Assembly: GCF_014196765.1 (NCBI RefSeq) | Contig: NZ_JACIEE010000006.1 | Location: 358,963-422,962, forward strand | Source: Mycoplana azooxidifex | GTDB lineage: Bacteria > Pseudomonadota > Alphaproteobacteria > Rhizobiales > Rhizobiaceae | Direction of reading: 5' to 3' | DNA: 64,000 bases | Shown: positions 17,473 through 27,412 of the stretch, one piece after another | How positions within the stretch are numbered: the stretch's first letter is position 1 | Layout of the letters: each line of letters begins with the position of its first letter | Made by a program: the position numbers and the translations under genes | The notes under the pieces: model-generated | Told to the model about the DNA's origin: nothing | The model's input: the letters and a program-made list of their open reading frames with translations, nothing else | Database searches by the model: none

Positions 17473-18761
17473 CCCGGCCGACCGTTATCAAGAACGTCCG
17501 CATCATCGATCCCTCCCAGGATCTGGACGAGACCGGCACAATCGTCGTCAAGGACGGCCGGATCGCCGCCGCCGGCAAGGCGGCGCAGAACCAGGGCGCG
17601 CCCGACGGTGCCGACATCGTCGACGGATCGGGCCTCGTCGCCGCTCCCGGGCTCGTCGACGCCCGGGTGTTCGTCGGCGAGCCCGGCGCCGAGCACCGCG
17701 AGACGATCGAGTCCGCATCGCGCGCGGCTGCCGCGGGCGGCATCACGACCTTCATCATTATGCCCGACACCGACCCGGTGATCGACGACATCGCGCTGGT
17801 CGAATACGTGCTGAAGACGGGGCGCGACAAGGCGTTGGTGCATGTGCATCCGGCCGCCGCCCTGACCAAGCGACTGGCCGGCACCGAAATGACGGAATTC
17901 GGCCTCTTGCGGGAAGCGGGCGCCGTCGCCTTCACCAACGGCCGCCATGCGATCCACGACGCGCAGGTGCTGCGCCGGGCGATGACCTATGCCCGCGAGT
18001 TCGGCGCGGTGATCGCGCTCGAGACTCGCGACGAGCATCTGGGTGCGGGCGGGGTGATGAACGAAGGGCTGCTCGCAAGCTGGCTCGGCCTGTCGGGCAC
18101 GCCGCGCGAGGCGGAGGTCATTCCGCTGGAGCGCGACCTGCGGCTCGCCGCCCTGACGCATGCGGCCTATCACGCGGCGCAGATCTCCGTTCCGGAATCG
18201 GCGGAGGCGATACGGGTGGCCCGCAACCGCGGCGCCAACGTCACCTGCGGCATCTCGATCAACCACCTGACGCTGAACGAGAACGACATCGGCGAGTATC
18301 GCACCTTCTTCAAGCTCTCGCCCCCCTTGCGCGGCGAGGACGATCGCACCGCCATGGTGCAGGCGCTCGCCGACGGCACCATCGACATCATCGTATCCTC
18401 GCACGACCCGCAGGACGTCGACACCAAGCGGCTGCCCTTCGCAGAAGCGGCCGACGGGGCGATCGGGCTCGAGACGATGCTGGCCGCCGCGCTTCGCCTG
18501 CATCACAGCGGCGAAGTCTCGCTGACGCGCCTGATCGATGCCATGTCGACGCGTCCTGCCAGGATCTTCGGCCTCGACGCCGGCAGCCTGAAGGCCGGCG
18601 CGGTCGCCGACATCGTGCTGATCGACGTCGACGAGCCGTGGCTTGCGACCAAGGACCGCTTCGTCTCGCGCTCCAAGAACACGCCGTTCGAGGATGCCCG
18701 CTTTACGGGGCGCGCAGTCAGCACCTATGTTGCGGGAAAGCTCGTGCATTCGGGGCGGTAA
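17469..18761 (+). CDS. Dihydroorotase homologue, probably catalytically dead (PyrC'/PyrX type)
   Basis: A 430-residue amidohydrolase-fold protein coupled to pyrB by an ATGA overlap. Its fold follows dihydroorotase, but the metal site is gone. The usual HxH after GLVD reads [10 protein letters not shown] (R66, F68). The later ligands are also missing, with ALETRDEH where H-containing IxHCED is expected, YHAAQIS for HVAHVS, and SSHDPQD for TDHAPH. In Pseudomonas, pyrB is followed by such an inactive pyrC' whose product is needed to assemble ATCase. By analogy this protein is probably a structural partner of PyrB, with the active dihydroorotase encoded elsewhere. Confidence 0.85.
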   Translation: MTRPTVIKNVRIIDPSQDLDETGTIVVKDGRIAAAGKAAQNQGAPDGADIVDGSGLVAAPGLVDARVFVGEPGAEHRETIESASRAAAAGGITTFIIMPDTDPVIDDIALVEYVLKTGRDKALVHVHPAAALTKRLAGTEMTEFGLLREAGAVAFTNGRHAIHDAQVLRRAMTYAREFGAVIALETRDEHLGAGGVMNEGLLASWLGLSGTPREAEVIPLERDLRLAALTHAAYHAAQISVPESAEAIRVARNRGANVTCGISINHLTLNENDIGEYRTFFKLSPPLRGEDDRTAMVQALADGTIDIIVSSHDPQDVDTKRLPFAEAADGAIGLETMLAAALRLHHSGEVSLTRLIDAMSTRPARIFGLDAGSLKAGAVADIVLIDVDEPWLATKDRFVSRSKNTPFEDARFTGRAVSTYVAGKLVHSGR

Positions 18762-18785
18762 CAGCGGATGCGGATGGGGAAACTG

Positions 18786-18929
18786 CCCCTCATCCGGCCT
18801 CCCGGCCACCTTCTCCCCGTGAACGGGGAGAAGGGACAAGCCGCAACGCTTCGGCTCTGCGGCGAACCGTGACGCAAGGGGCCTTCTCCCCGCCTGCGGG
18901 GAGAAGGTGGCGGCAGCCGGATGAGGGGC
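18786..18929. repeat. Rhizobial palindromic intergenic repeat
   Basis: The spacer between the dihydroorotase-like gene and plsY starts with CCCCTCATCCGG and ends with the mirror CCGGATGAGGGG, and each half holds an inner hairpin built on CTTCTCCCC and GGGGAGAAG. The pattern matches a dispersed repeat of rhizobial genomes. A second copy lies at 42074-42254. Confidence 0.7.
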
Positions 18930-18984
18930 ATCGCGAGGCTGCGGCAAGACACGACAGATCGTCAATCTCGGGGGAAACACTAGA

Positions 18985-19599
18985 GTGTCTGACATCCTGA
19001 CCTGGCAGCTCGCACCGCTGCCGACGCTTCTGAGCCTCGCCTTCGGCTACCTGCTGGGCTCCATTCCCTTCGGCCTGATCCTGACGCGGATGGCCGGGCT
19101 CGGCGACGTGCGGCAGATCGGCTCCGGCAACATCGGCGCCACCAACGTGCTGCGCACCGGCAACAAGAAGCTTGCCGCGGCGACCCTGCTCCTGGATGCC
19201 ATGAAGGGCACGGCTGCGGCTGCGATCGCGTCGCGATGGGGGCTGGATGCCAGCATCGCCGCCGGCCTTGCCGCCTTCCTAGGCCACCTCTTTCCCGTCT
19301 GGCTCGGCTTCAAGGGCGGCAAGGGGGTCGCGACCTATCTCGGCGTGCTCCTCGGGCTCGTACCGATCATGCTGGCCGTGTTCGCCGCGATCTGGCTCGC
19401 GGTCGCCTTCATCAGCCGCTACTCCTCCCTTTCCGCCATGGTTGCAATGGCAACGATTCCGGTTGTATTGTGGTTTTCGGGGAACGAGAAGGTTGCACTG
19501 CTGTTGGCCGTCATGAGCGCGATCTCGTGGTGGAAGCACCGCGCCAACATCGTGCGCCTGATCAACGGCACCGAGAGCAGGATCGGCAGCAAGGGCTAG
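18985..19599 (+). CDS. plsY: Glycerol-3-phosphate acyltransferase PlsY
   Basis: A 204-residue membrane enzyme that acylates glycerol-3-phosphate from acyl-phosphate, the first step of phospholipid synthesis. Three conserved motifs are visible: GSIPFG near residue 25 with [33 protein letters not shown] in the centre, and [11 protein letters not shown]. Several transmembrane helices are clear. Translation starts at a GTG with GGGGGA upstream. It is followed 14 bases later by the dprA remnant. Confidence 0.95.
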   Translation: MSDILTWQLAPLPTLLSLAFGYLLGSIPFGLILTRMAGLGDVRQIGSGNIGATNVLRTGNKKLAAATLLLDAMKGTAAAAIASRWGLDASIAAGLAAFLGHLFPVWLGFKGGKGVATYLGVLLGLVPIMLAVFAAIWLAVAFISRYSSLSAMVAMATIPVVLWFSGNEKVALLLAVMSAISWWKHRANIVRLINGTESRIGSKG

Positions 19600-19613
19600 G
19601 ATAAGAGGGGCGA

Positions 19614-20745
19614 ATGTCAGAGGGCGCAGGCAGGCAGGGAATTGCGCTTTCGGACAGACAGAGGATCGCCTGGCTGCGGCTGATCCGCAGCGACAATGTC
19701 GGCCCCGTCACCTTCCGCGACCTGATCAACCATTGCGGCACGGCCGAGGCGGCGCTGGAGATGCTGCCGGAGCTTTCCCGCCGCGGCGGCGCCGTCCGGG
19801 CGATCCGGATCGCGAGCCGCGCCGAGGCCGAGCGCGAACTCGACATAGCGGAGCGGCACGGCGCAGCCTTCGTCGGTATCGGCGAGCCGGACTACCCAGC
19901 ACTCCTGCGCAAGATCGACGCTGCCCCGCCGCTGCTTGCGATGAAGGGCAACCGGAGGATCGCCGGGGACCTCGCCGTCGGCATCGTCGGCTCCCGCAAC
20001 GCATCGATCGCCGGCGCGAAGTTCGCCGGCATGCTGGCGAGGGACCTGGGCGCTGCCGGTTATGCCGTCGTCTCCGGGCTTGCCCGCGGGATCGATACGG
20101 CCGCCCATCGCGCGAGCCTTGCCACGGGAACGATCGCGGCGATGGCGGGCGGTCTTGACCAGCCCTATCCACCCGAAAATATCGGCCTGATGGAGGAGAT
20201 CACCTCCGGCAACGGCCTCGCCATCAGCGAGATGCCGTTCGGCTGGGAGCCCAGGGCGCGCGATTTTCCGCGCCGCAACCGGCTGATCGCCGGCATCGGC
20301 CTCGGGCTCGTGGTCGTCGAGGCCGCCAACCGCTCCGGCTCCCTGATCACGGCGCGCAATGCCGCCGATTTCGGCCGCCTCGTCTTTTCCGTGCCCGGCT
20401 CGCCGCTGGATCCGCGCGCCCACGGGACGAACGGCCTCCTGAAGGACGATCGTGACGACGGGGGCGGCCGATATCCTGGAAGCGCTGGCGCCGCTGCGCG
20501 AGCCGGACCTGTTTGCAGGTCCGGTCGGAGCCGACGAGCCGCCGCGGGAGGTGACCCTGCCGCCGGACGACGACGACCGCGGCCGGATCGCCTCTGCGCT
20601 CGGCCCCACCCCGGTCGAGATCGACGAGATCATCCGCCACACGGAACTGCCGGCGGCGAGCGTCTACCTCGTGCTCCTAGAACTGGACCTTGCCGGCCGA
20701 CTTCACCGTCACCCCGGCGGCCTTGTCTCGATTGCCGCCGATTGA
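19614..20745 (+). pseudogene. dprA: DNA-processing protein DprA, frameshifted
   Basis: The first ~280 codons encode a normal DprA, the RecA loader on incoming single-stranded DNA: SAM-like N-terminus, Rossmann fold with [32 protein letters not shown] and [20 protein letters not shown], and HGTNGLLKD. Right after HGTNGLLKD the frame breaks; the expected continuation ([15 protein letters not shown], then the winged-helix C-terminus [22 protein letters not shown]) is found in the +1 frame from about 20449 to 20745. A net change equal to two or five missing bases near 20446-20450 explains it. The unshifted frame runs on as an unrelated tail to 20915. It is either a real lesion or an assembly error. 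Confidence 0.85.
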
Positions 20746-20931
20746 GAGCGGCCGCAAGCCCGCCTGGATGTCCCCCGCCTCGACATAGGCCATCTCGATC
20801 AGGTAGCGCAGCATCTCCGCACCCTCCATGTTGGCAACGGCGCGAAGCTCGCCGAGCATCTGGCGAATGTAGGCCACGTTTTCCTGCGTCCGTCCGGTGG
20901 GAGGCGCCGCAATGATCGGTTTGGTATTCAT
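20677..20931 (-). CDS. Conserved hypothetical protein
   Basis: An 84-residue protein ([20 protein letters not shown]...) with two helical segments, [20 protein letters not shown] and [19 protein letters not shown]. No family with a known function is recognised. The ATG at 20931 follows GGACAGG; a longer reading to 21006 is less likely. Its 3' end overlaps the end of the dprA region on the other strand by 69 bases. It shares a divergent promoter region with topA. Confidence 0.7.
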   Translation of the reverse strand: MNTKPIIAAPPTGRTQENVAYIRQMLGELRAVANMEGAEMLRYLIEMAYVEAGDIQAGLRPLSIGGNRDKAAGVTVKSAGKVQF

Positions 20932-21000
20932 TTCCACATCCTGTCCGAATACCGCTGCGCAGCCACACGTCATCGCCGCAGCCTTCACTCCCTGAAGACG

Positions 21001-21053
21001 ATACAACCTTTATTTTAAATTGCAATACACTCTAAAACCCTCTTAGGTTGTAT
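21001..21053. promoter_or_regulatory. Inverted repeat in the AT-rich region upstream of topA
   Basis: ATACAACCT (21001-21009) and AGGTTGTAT (21045-21053) are perfect 9-base mirror arms around a 35-base AT-rich core. It lies in the divergent control region between the 84-residue protein gene and topA. It may be a binding site for a dimeric regulator or a supercoiling-sensitive promoter element; neither is shown. Confidence 0.4.
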
Positions 21054-21192
21054 AGCCCGAACGCCAGTTATTTTGGCCTGTCCCCTTGACCGGGACGTTT
21101 TCCCTGTTCATTTCGAGGACCAACAACGCCGGCGCGCATCGCAGATCAGAAGGCCATCCCGCCGGGAACGGCCCCCGGCGCAGAGAACGACG

Positions 21193-23868
21193 ATGAATGT
21201 TGTAGTGGTGGAATCGCCTGCCAAGGCCAAGACAATCAACAAGTATCTGGGCTCAGGTTACAAAGTGCTCGCTTCCGTCGGCCACGTTCGCGACCTGCCG
21301 GCCAAGGACGGATCCGTGCGTCCCGATGAGGACTTCGAGATGTCCTGGGAGGTCGACAGCTCGGCGGCCAAGCGGATGAAGGATATCGCCGACGCAGTGA
21401 AATCCTCCGACGGCCTGATCCTTGCGACCGACCCGGATCGCGAGGGCGAAGCGATCTCCTGGCACGTACTCGACCTTCTGCGGAAGAAGAAGGTAATCGG
21501 CGACAAGCCGGTCCAGCGCGTCGTCTTCAACGCCATCACCAAGACGGCGGTGCTGGACGCGATGAAAGCGCCACGCGATATCGACATGTCACTGGTGGAC
21601 GCCTATCTCGCCCGCCGCGCGCTGGACTATCTCGTCGGCTTCAACCTGTCGCCGGTGCTGTGGCGCAAGCTGCCTGGCGCGCGGTCTGCCGGCCGCGTGC
21701 AGTCGGTGACGCTCAGGCTCGTTTGCGATCGGGAGGCGGAGATCGAGCGCTTCGTTTCCGAGGAATACTGGAACATCTCGGCGCTGCTGAAGACGCCGCG
21801 CGGTGACGAGTTCGAGGCCAAGCTTGTCTCGGCCGACGGCAAGCGTCTGCAGCCCCGCGCTGTCGGCAACGGCCAGGACGCCAGCCGGCTGAAGGACCTG
21901 CTCGAGGGCGCGGCCTATCGCGTCGAGAGCGTCGAAGCCAAGCCGACCAAGCGCAATCCGGCCCCGCCCTTCACCACCTCGACGCTGCAGCAGGCGGCGT
22001 CCTCCAAACTCGGGTTCTCGTCCTCGCGCACCATGCAGGTGGCGCAGCGGCTCTACGAGGGCGTCGACATCGGCGGCGAGACCGTCGGCCTGATCACCTA
22101 CATGCGTACCGATGGCGTGCAGATGGCACCCGAGGCAATCGATGCGGCGCGTCGCGCCATCGGCAGCCAGTTCGGCGACCGCTACGTGCCGGAGAAGGCC
22201 CGCTTCTACTCCACCAAGGCCAAGAACGCCCAGGAAGCGCACGAGGCGGTCCGCCCGACCGACTTCAATCGCGTGCCCGACCACGTCCGCCGGATGCTGG
22301 ACCCCGACCAGGCCCGCCTCTACGACCTGATCTGGAAGCGTGCGATCGCCAGCCAGATGGCATCGGCCGAGATCGAGCGCACCACCGTCGAGATCGACGC
22401 GGACAATGGCGGCAAGCATGCCGGCCTGCGCGCCACCGGCTCGGTTGTCCGCTTCGACGGTTTCATCGCCGCCTACACGGACCAGAAGGAGGACGGCGAG
22501 CAGTCTGACGACGGCGACGATGACGGCCGCCTGCCGGAGATCAATGCGCGCGAGAACCTCGCCAAGCAGAAGATCAACGCGACCCAGCACTTCACCGAGC
22601 CGCCGCCGCGGTATTCGGAAGCCACCCTGATCAAGAAAATGGAAGAGCTCGGCATCGGCCGGCCCTCCACCTATTCGGCGACGCTGAAGACGCTGAGTGA
22701 CCGCGAATATGTCACGATCGACAAGCGCAAGCTGATCCCCGAGGCCAAGGGCCGGCTCGTCACCGCCTTCCTCGAAAGCTTCTTCACGCGCTACGTCGAA
22801 TACGACTTCACGGCGTCGCTCGAAGAGAAGCTCGACCAGATCTCGGCCGGCGAACTCAACTGGAAGGACGTGCTGCGCGACTTCTGGAAGGACTTCATCG
22901 CCCAGATCGACGACACCAAGGAACTGCGCGTCACCAATGTGCTGGATGCGCTGAACGAGATCCTGGCACCCCTCGCCTTCCCCAAGCGCGAGGACGGCGG
23001 CGATCCGCGCGCCTGCCCCTCCTGCGGCACCGGCAAGCTATCGCTGAAGCTCGGCCGCGGCAGCGGCGCCTTCGTCGGCTGCTCGAACTATCCGGAATGC
23101 CGCTACACCCGCCCCTTCGGCGCGGAGGCGGCCAACGGCGAGGGCCAGGCCTCCAGCGAGCCGCAGGCGCTCGGCAAGGACCCGCACACCGGCGAGGAGA
23201 TCACGCTGCGCTCCGGCCGCTTCGGCCCCTACGTCCAGCGCGGCGACGGCAAGGAAGCCAAGCGCTCGAGCCTTCCCAAGGGCTGGGCGCCCGACAGCAT
23301 CGACCACGAGAAGGCGTTGGCGCTGCTGTCGCTGCCGCGCGACATCGGCGCCCATCCCGAGACGGGCAAGATGATCTCGTCCGGACTCGGACGCTACGGG
23401 CCGTTCGTGCTGCATGACGGCACCTATGCCAACGTGGAAAGCATCGAGGACGTGTTCTCGATCGGTCTCAACCGCGCAGTCTCGGTGCTTGCCGACAAGC
23501 AGAGCAAGGGCGGCGGCCGGGCGCGCGGCGGCACGCCGGCGGCGCTGAAGGCGCTCGGAGACCATCCCGACGGCGGGCCGATCACCGTGCGCGACGGCCG
23601 CTACGGCGCCTACGTCAACTGGGGCAAGGTCAATGCGACGCTGCCCAAGGGCAAGGATGCGCAAGCCGTGACGCTGGAAGAAGCGCTGGTCCTGATCGCC
23701 GAGAAGGCCGGCAAGGGCGGCGGCACGAAGGCCAAGGCAAAGGCTACCAAGACGAAGACCGCTGCGGCCAAGGCCGACGGCGAGAAGACGACGAAGGCCA
23801 AGACTACGAAGAAGGCCGCCGGCAGCAAGGCGAAGACGGCCTCGAAGACGAAGAAGGCAAGCGAATGA
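21193..23868 (+). CDS. topA: DNA topoisomerase I
   Basis: An 891-residue type IA topoisomerase that relaxes negative supercoils. It shows the TOPRIM domain at the N-terminus (VVVESPAKAKTINKYLG, ATDPDREGEAISWH), the active-site tyrosine in LITYMRTDG near residue 305, the gate segment GIGRPSTYSATLKTL, one C4 zinc ribbon (CPSCGTGKLSLKL...GCSNYPECRYTRPF) and several GRFGPYV-type C-terminal repeats. The tail is rich in Lys/Thr/Ala repeats. The ATG at 21193 gives the family N-terminus. The stop overlaps the rnr start (ATGA). Confidence 0.97.
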   Translation: MNVVVVESPAKAKTINKYLGSGYKVLASVGHVRDLPAKDGSVRPDEDFEMSWEVDSSAAKRMKDIADAVKSSDGLILATDPDREGEAISWHVLDLLRKKKVIGDKPVQRVVFNAITKTAVLDAMKAPRDIDMSLVDAYLARRALDYLVGFNLSPVLWRKLPGARSAGRVQSVTLRLVCDREAEIERFVSEEYWNISALLKTPRGDEFEAKLVSADGKRLQPRAVGNGQDASRLKDLLEGAAYRVESVEAKPTKRNPAPPFTTSTLQQAASSKLGFSSSRTMQVAQRLYEGVDIGGETVGLITYMRTDGVQMAPEAIDAARRAIGSQFGDRYVPEKARFYSTKAKNAQEAHEAVRPTDFNRVPDHVRRMLDPDQARLYDLIWKRAIASQMASAEIERTTVEIDADNGGKHAGLRATGSVVRFDGFIAAYTDQKEDGEQSDDGDDDGRLPEINARENLAKQKINATQHFTEPPPRYSEATLIKKMEELGIGRPSTYSATLKTLSDREYVTIDKRKLIPEAKGRLVTAFLESFFTRYVEYDFTASLEEKLDQISAGELNWKDVLRDFWKDFIAQIDDTKELRVTNVLDALNEILAPLAFPKREDGGDPRACPSCGTGKLSLKLGRGSGAFVGCSNYPECRYTRPFGAEAANGEGQASSEPQALGKDPHTGEEITLRSGRFGPYVQRGDGKEAKRSSLPKGWAPDSIDHEKALALLSLPRDIGAHPETGKMISSGLGRYGPFVLHDGTYANVESIEDVFSIGLNRAVSVLADKQSKGGGRARGGTPAALKALGDHPDGGPITVRDGRYGAYVNWGKVNATLPKGKDAQAVTLEEALVLIAEKAGKGGGTKAKAKATKTKTAAAKADGEKTTKAKTTKKAAGSKAKTASKTKKASE

Positions 23869-26219
23869 CGCATGACCCGCGCGACCGGATGAAGCAGAGC
23901 AAGCGTCCCGGCCGCGCGGGGCGCGACCTGCCGCCGGGCGCCGATATCCCGCTGATCCACGGCGAGATCCCGCCGCGCGAGGTGCTGCTGCGCTTCATCG
24001 CCGACCACCCGGACAAGGCGTCCAAGCGCGAGATCTCCAAGGAATTCGGGCTCAAGGGTGAAAAGCGGGTCGAGCTCAAGCAGATCCTGAAGAGCTTCGA
24101 GGAAGAGGGCCTGCTGGAAAAGCGACGCAAGTCGCTCGTCCGCCCGGGTGCCCTGCCCCCGGTCACCGTTCTCGACATCACCACCCGCGACGTCACGGGC
24201 GATCTCATAGGCCGGCCCGCCGAATGGCTCGACGATCTCGGCGTCGCACCGGCCGTGACGATCCGCCAGCCGAGCGTCGGCAAATCGGCCGGCAAGGTGC
24301 CGGTCGCGGGCCTCGGCGACCGGGTGCTGGCGAAGATCTTCCCGGCCAAGGACCGCGGCGGCCCGGCCTATACGGCCCGCGTCATCAAGATTCTCGACAA
24401 GCGCAAGAATGCCGGCATGGGCGTGTTCCGTGCCATGCCGGACGGCGGCGGTCGGATCATGCCGATCGACAAGCGCGGCGAGGAGCTTGCCGTCGACAGC
24501 GACTTCACCGCGAACGCCAAGGACGGCGACCTGGTCGAGATCGACGTCGCCAAGATCGGCCGCTACGGCCTGCCGCGCGCGCAGGTGAAGGCGGTGATCG
24601 GCTCGGTCGCGTCCGAAAAGGCGATCTCGATGATCGCGATCTACGCGCACGGCATTCCCCACGTCTTCCCCGACAGCGTGCTGAAGGAAGCCGCCGACGC
24701 CGGTCCCGCCACCATGGCGCATCGCGAGGACTGGCGCGACCTGCCGCTGATCACCATCGACCCCGCCGACGCCAAGGACCACGACGACGCGGTCTATGCG
24801 CAGGCCGACGACGCGCCCGAAAACCCGGGCGGCGTGATCGTCACCGTCGCGATCGCCGACGTCAGCTACTATGTCCGCTCCGGCACCGCGCTGGACCGGG
24901 AGGCGCTGAAGCGCGGCAACTCGGTCTATTTCCCCGACCGCGTCGTGCCGATGCTGCCCGAGCGGATCTCCAACGATCTCTGCTCGCTGAAGGAAGGCGT
25001 CGACCGCCCGGCGCTCGCCGTGCGCATGGTGTTCTCGAAGGAGGGCCGCAAGGCGAGCCACACCTTCCACCGCATCATGATGAAGAGTGCGGCCAAGCTT
25101 TCCTACCAGCAGGCGCAGGCGGCCATCGACGGCGCGCCGGACGACCAGACGGGACCGATCCTCGAGACGATCCTGAAGCCTTTGTGGCATGCCTATCGCG
25201 TGCTGACGGTCGGCCGCGACCGGCGCCAGCCGCTCGAGCTCGACATGCCCGAGCGGAAGATCCTGCTGAAGGAGGACGGCACGGTGGACCGGGTCGTCGT
25301 CCCGCCGCGGCTCGATGCACACAAGCTCATCGAGGAGATGATGATCCAGGCGAACGTCGCCGCCGCCGAGACGCTGGAGAAGCGGCAGCAGTCGCTGATC
25401 TACCGCGTGCACGACGCCCCCTCGCTTTCCAAGCAGGAGATCCTGCGCGAATTCCTGGCGACGCTCGATATCTCGCTCGCAAAGGGCGGCAACATGCGCG
25501 CCAACAATTTCAACGGAATCCTGAAGAAGGCCGAGGACAAGCCGTTCCAGCAGATGGTCAGCGAGATGGTGCTGCGCTCGCAGAGCCAGGCGATCTACAG
25601 CCCGGAGAACATCGGCCATTTCGGCCTGAACCTGATGAAATACGCCCACTTCACCTCGCCGATCCGCCGCTATGCCGACCTGATCGTGCATCGCGCGCTG
25701 GTGGCCTCGCTGAAGCTCGGCGAAGGCGGCATCACGATGGAGGAGGAAGCCGCACTGGATGACATCGCCGCCGAGATCTCCACCTTCGAGCGGCGTGCCA
25801 TGGCGGCCGAGCGCGACACGGTGGACCGGCTGATCGCCCATCATCTCGCCGGCCGCATCGGCGAGGAATTCCTCGGGCGCGTCTCCGGCGTCACCAGGGC
25901 CGGGCTCTTCATCGTGCTGCCCGCCTATGGTGCCGACGGCTTCGTTCCCATATCCACGCTCGGGCGCGACTACTATATCTACGACGAGGCGCACCAGGCC
26001 CTTTCGGGCGAGAAGACCGGGCTCGGCTACCGGCTGGGCGACGAGGTGCAGGTCAGGCTGGCCGAAGCCGTGCCGCTGGCAGGCGCGCTGCGCTTCGAGA
26101 TGCTGAGCGAGGGCCGCCAGATGCCGACGGGCGTGCGCTCCTTCCACAAGGCCAACCGGCGCGACCGCGCCGGGTCGCGGCGGCAGCCGGGAACGCGGCC
26201 TCCGCGCGGCAGGCGCTAG
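23865..26219 (+). CDS. rnr: Ribonuclease R
   Basis: A 784-residue 3'-to-5' exoribonuclease of the RNase II/R family, which degrades structured RNA and takes part in rRNA quality control. It has an N-terminal helix-turn-helix-like region, cold-shock domains, the RNB catalytic core (ITIDPADAKDHDDAVYA with the metal-binding aspartates, near residue 300; YFPDRVVPMLPERISNDLCSL; TSPIRRYADLIVHR) and a C-terminal S1 domain followed by a basic tail. It is translationally coupled to topA. Confidence 0.96.
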   Translation: MTHDPRDRMKQSKRPGRAGRDLPPGADIPLIHGEIPPREVLLRFIADHPDKASKREISKEFGLKGEKRVELKQILKSFEEEGLLEKRRKSLVRPGALPPVTVLDITTRDVTGDLIGRPAEWLDDLGVAPAVTIRQPSVGKSAGKVPVAGLGDRVLAKIFPAKDRGGPAYTARVIKILDKRKNAGMGVFRAMPDGGGRIMPIDKRGEELAVDSDFTANAKDGDLVEIDVAKIGRYGLPRAQVKAVIGSVASEKAISMIAIYAHGIPHVFPDSVLKEAADAGPATMAHREDWRDLPLITIDPADAKDHDDAVYAQADDAPENPGGVIVTVAIADVSYYVRSGTALDREALKRGNSVYFPDRVVPMLPERISNDLCSLKEGVDRPALAVRMVFSKEGRKASHTFHRIMMKSAAKLSYQQAQAAIDGAPDDQTGPILETILKPLWHAYRVLTVGRDRRQPLELDMPERKILLKEDGTVDRVVVPPRLDAHKLIEEMMIQANVAAAETLEKRQQSLIYRVHDAPSLSKQEILREFLATLDISLAKGGNMRANNFNGILKKAEDKPFQQMVSEMVLRSQSQAIYSPENIGHFGLNLMKYAHFTSPIRRYADLIVHRALVASLKLGEGGITMEEEAALDDIAAEISTFERRAMAAERDTVDRLIAHHLAGRIGEEFLGRVSGVTRAGLFIVLPAYGADGFVPISTLGRDYYIYDEAHQALSGEKTGLGYRLGDEVQVRLAEAVPLAGALRFEMLSEGRQMPTGVRSFHKANRRDRAGSRRQPGTRPPRGRR

Positions 26220-26272
26220 AGCATGCCGCGCAAAGGTGTGCGGCGGTTCGCAGCGATGCAAGGATTGTGACG

Positions 26273-26731
26273 ATGCAGGCGACATTCGAACAGAAGCGGA
26301 CAGATCCGGCCACGATGCATCCGGGGGACCGGCCGACCGGCCGTTCCATCCGGCGCGGTCTTCTCTGCCGCTGCCCGCGCTGCGGCGAAGGCCGGCTGTT
26401 CAAGTCCTTCCTCAAGCCGGTCGATGCCTGTTCGGTCTGCGGCGAGGAGATGCATCATCACCGCGCCGACGACCTTCCCCCCTACCTGGTCATCACGATC
26501 GTGGGCCATCTTGTGCTCGGCGGCTACATGATGACCGACCTCTTCCTGCCGTTCAGCACCTGGATGCACCTGGCCATCTGGGTCCCGGTGACGCTGTTCG
26601 GCGCGCTGGCGCTGATGCAGCCGGTCAAGGGCGGCGTCATCGGCCTGCAATGGGCGCTGCGCATGCACGGTTTCGGCGGCCAGGAGGACGCGCCGGAAGA
26701 CGACCTGCCGCCGCGCGACGCCGACGCATGA
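26273..26731 (+). CDS. DUF983 family membrane protein
   Basis: A 152-residue protein with a zinc-ribbon-like N-terminus (GLLCRCPRCGEGRLFKSFLK...CSVCGEEM) followed by two transmembrane segments (PYLVITIVGHLVLGGYMM and LAIWVPVTLFGALALMQP). This is the DUF983 pattern; function is unknown. The ATG at 26273 is favoured over a GTG at 26267 because of its spacing to AAGGA. It overlaps the NUDIX gene by four bases. Confidence 0.87.
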   Translation: MQATFEQKRTDPATMHPGDRPTGRSIRRGLLCRCPRCGEGRLFKSFLKPVDACSVCGEEMHHHRADDLPPYLVITIVGHLVLGGYMMTDLFLPFSTWMHLAIWVPVTLFGALALMQPVKGGVIGLQWALRMHGFGGQEDAPEDDLPPRDADA

Positions 26732-27408
26732 GCGGGCAGCGACCGCTGCGCCCGGTGGATGCGGCATCGGTGCTCCTCATCGACCGGTCGGACGACCGCT
26801 TCCGCGTGCTCGTGGGCCGGCGCAGCAACCGACACGTCTTCATGCCCGACGTCTACGTCTTCCCCGGCGGCCGGCGCGATCCGTCCGATTCCCGCGTTCC
26901 GGTGCAGGCCCCGCTCAATCCGGCGGCTGCCGAGCGCCTCATGCTGCGCACGCCGGTGCGGACCGGGGCTGCGACGCTGCGCGGGCTCGGCGTCGCCGCC
27001 CTGCGCGAGCTCTACGAGGAGGCTGGCCTGGCGGTCGGTGCAGCGGTCGAGGCACCCGGCGCGCCCGGGATGGGCGGCACCCCCTTTCGGCCGGACCTGT
27101 CGCAACTGCGCTTCGTCGCGCGCGCGGTCACCCCGCCCGGTCCGCCGCGTCGCTACGACACCCGCTTTTTCGCCCTATTTACCGACGATGTCGGGGTCGA
27201 CCCCTTGACCGCCCGCGAGAGCCACGAGCTTTCGGACCTGCAATGGATTGACATCTTCCAGACATTGAAAGTCGATATGCCCGCCATCACGGTCTTCATC
27301 CTCGAGGAATTGAAGATTGCCCTCCAGACCGATCCGTCGCTCCCGTTCGGCGGGCAGGCGGCCTTCTTCCTGCACCGTCGTGGACAATTTGTCAGGGACA
27401 CACTCTAG
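26728..27408 (+). CDS. NUDIX hydrolase
   Basis: A 226-residue NUDIX protein. The box is recognisable as VAALRELYEEAGL near residues 90-102, preceded by DVYVFPGGRRDPSD. The spacer between the Gly-Gly motif and the REL-EE part is longer than in the minimal box, as in the CoA-pyrophosphatase-like or NudL-like branch. These enzymes cleave nucleoside diphosphates linked to another group; the substrate is unknown. The ATGA overlap with the DUF983 gene means coupled translation. Confidence 0.88.
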   Translation: MSGQRPLRPVDAASVLLIDRSDDRFRVLVGRRSNRHVFMPDVYVFPGGRRDPSDSRVPVQAPLNPAAAERLMLRTPVRTGAATLRGLGVAALRELYEEAGLAVGAAVEAPGAPGMGGTPFRPDLSQLRFVARAVTPPGPPRRYDTRFFALFTDDVGVDPLTARESHELSDLQWIDIFQTLKVDMPAITVFILEELKIALQTDPSLPFGGQAAFFLHRRGQFVRDTL

Positions 27409-27412
27409 AGCG

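Noticed and set aside
18786-18929. CRISPR-like alternation of similar arms
   Set aside because: Only one mirror pair with inner hairpins, no regular spacers; it is a dispersed palindromic element.
23610-26285. Long minus-strand frame opposite rnr and the end of topA
   Set aside because: Shadow of rnr; no recognisable domain.
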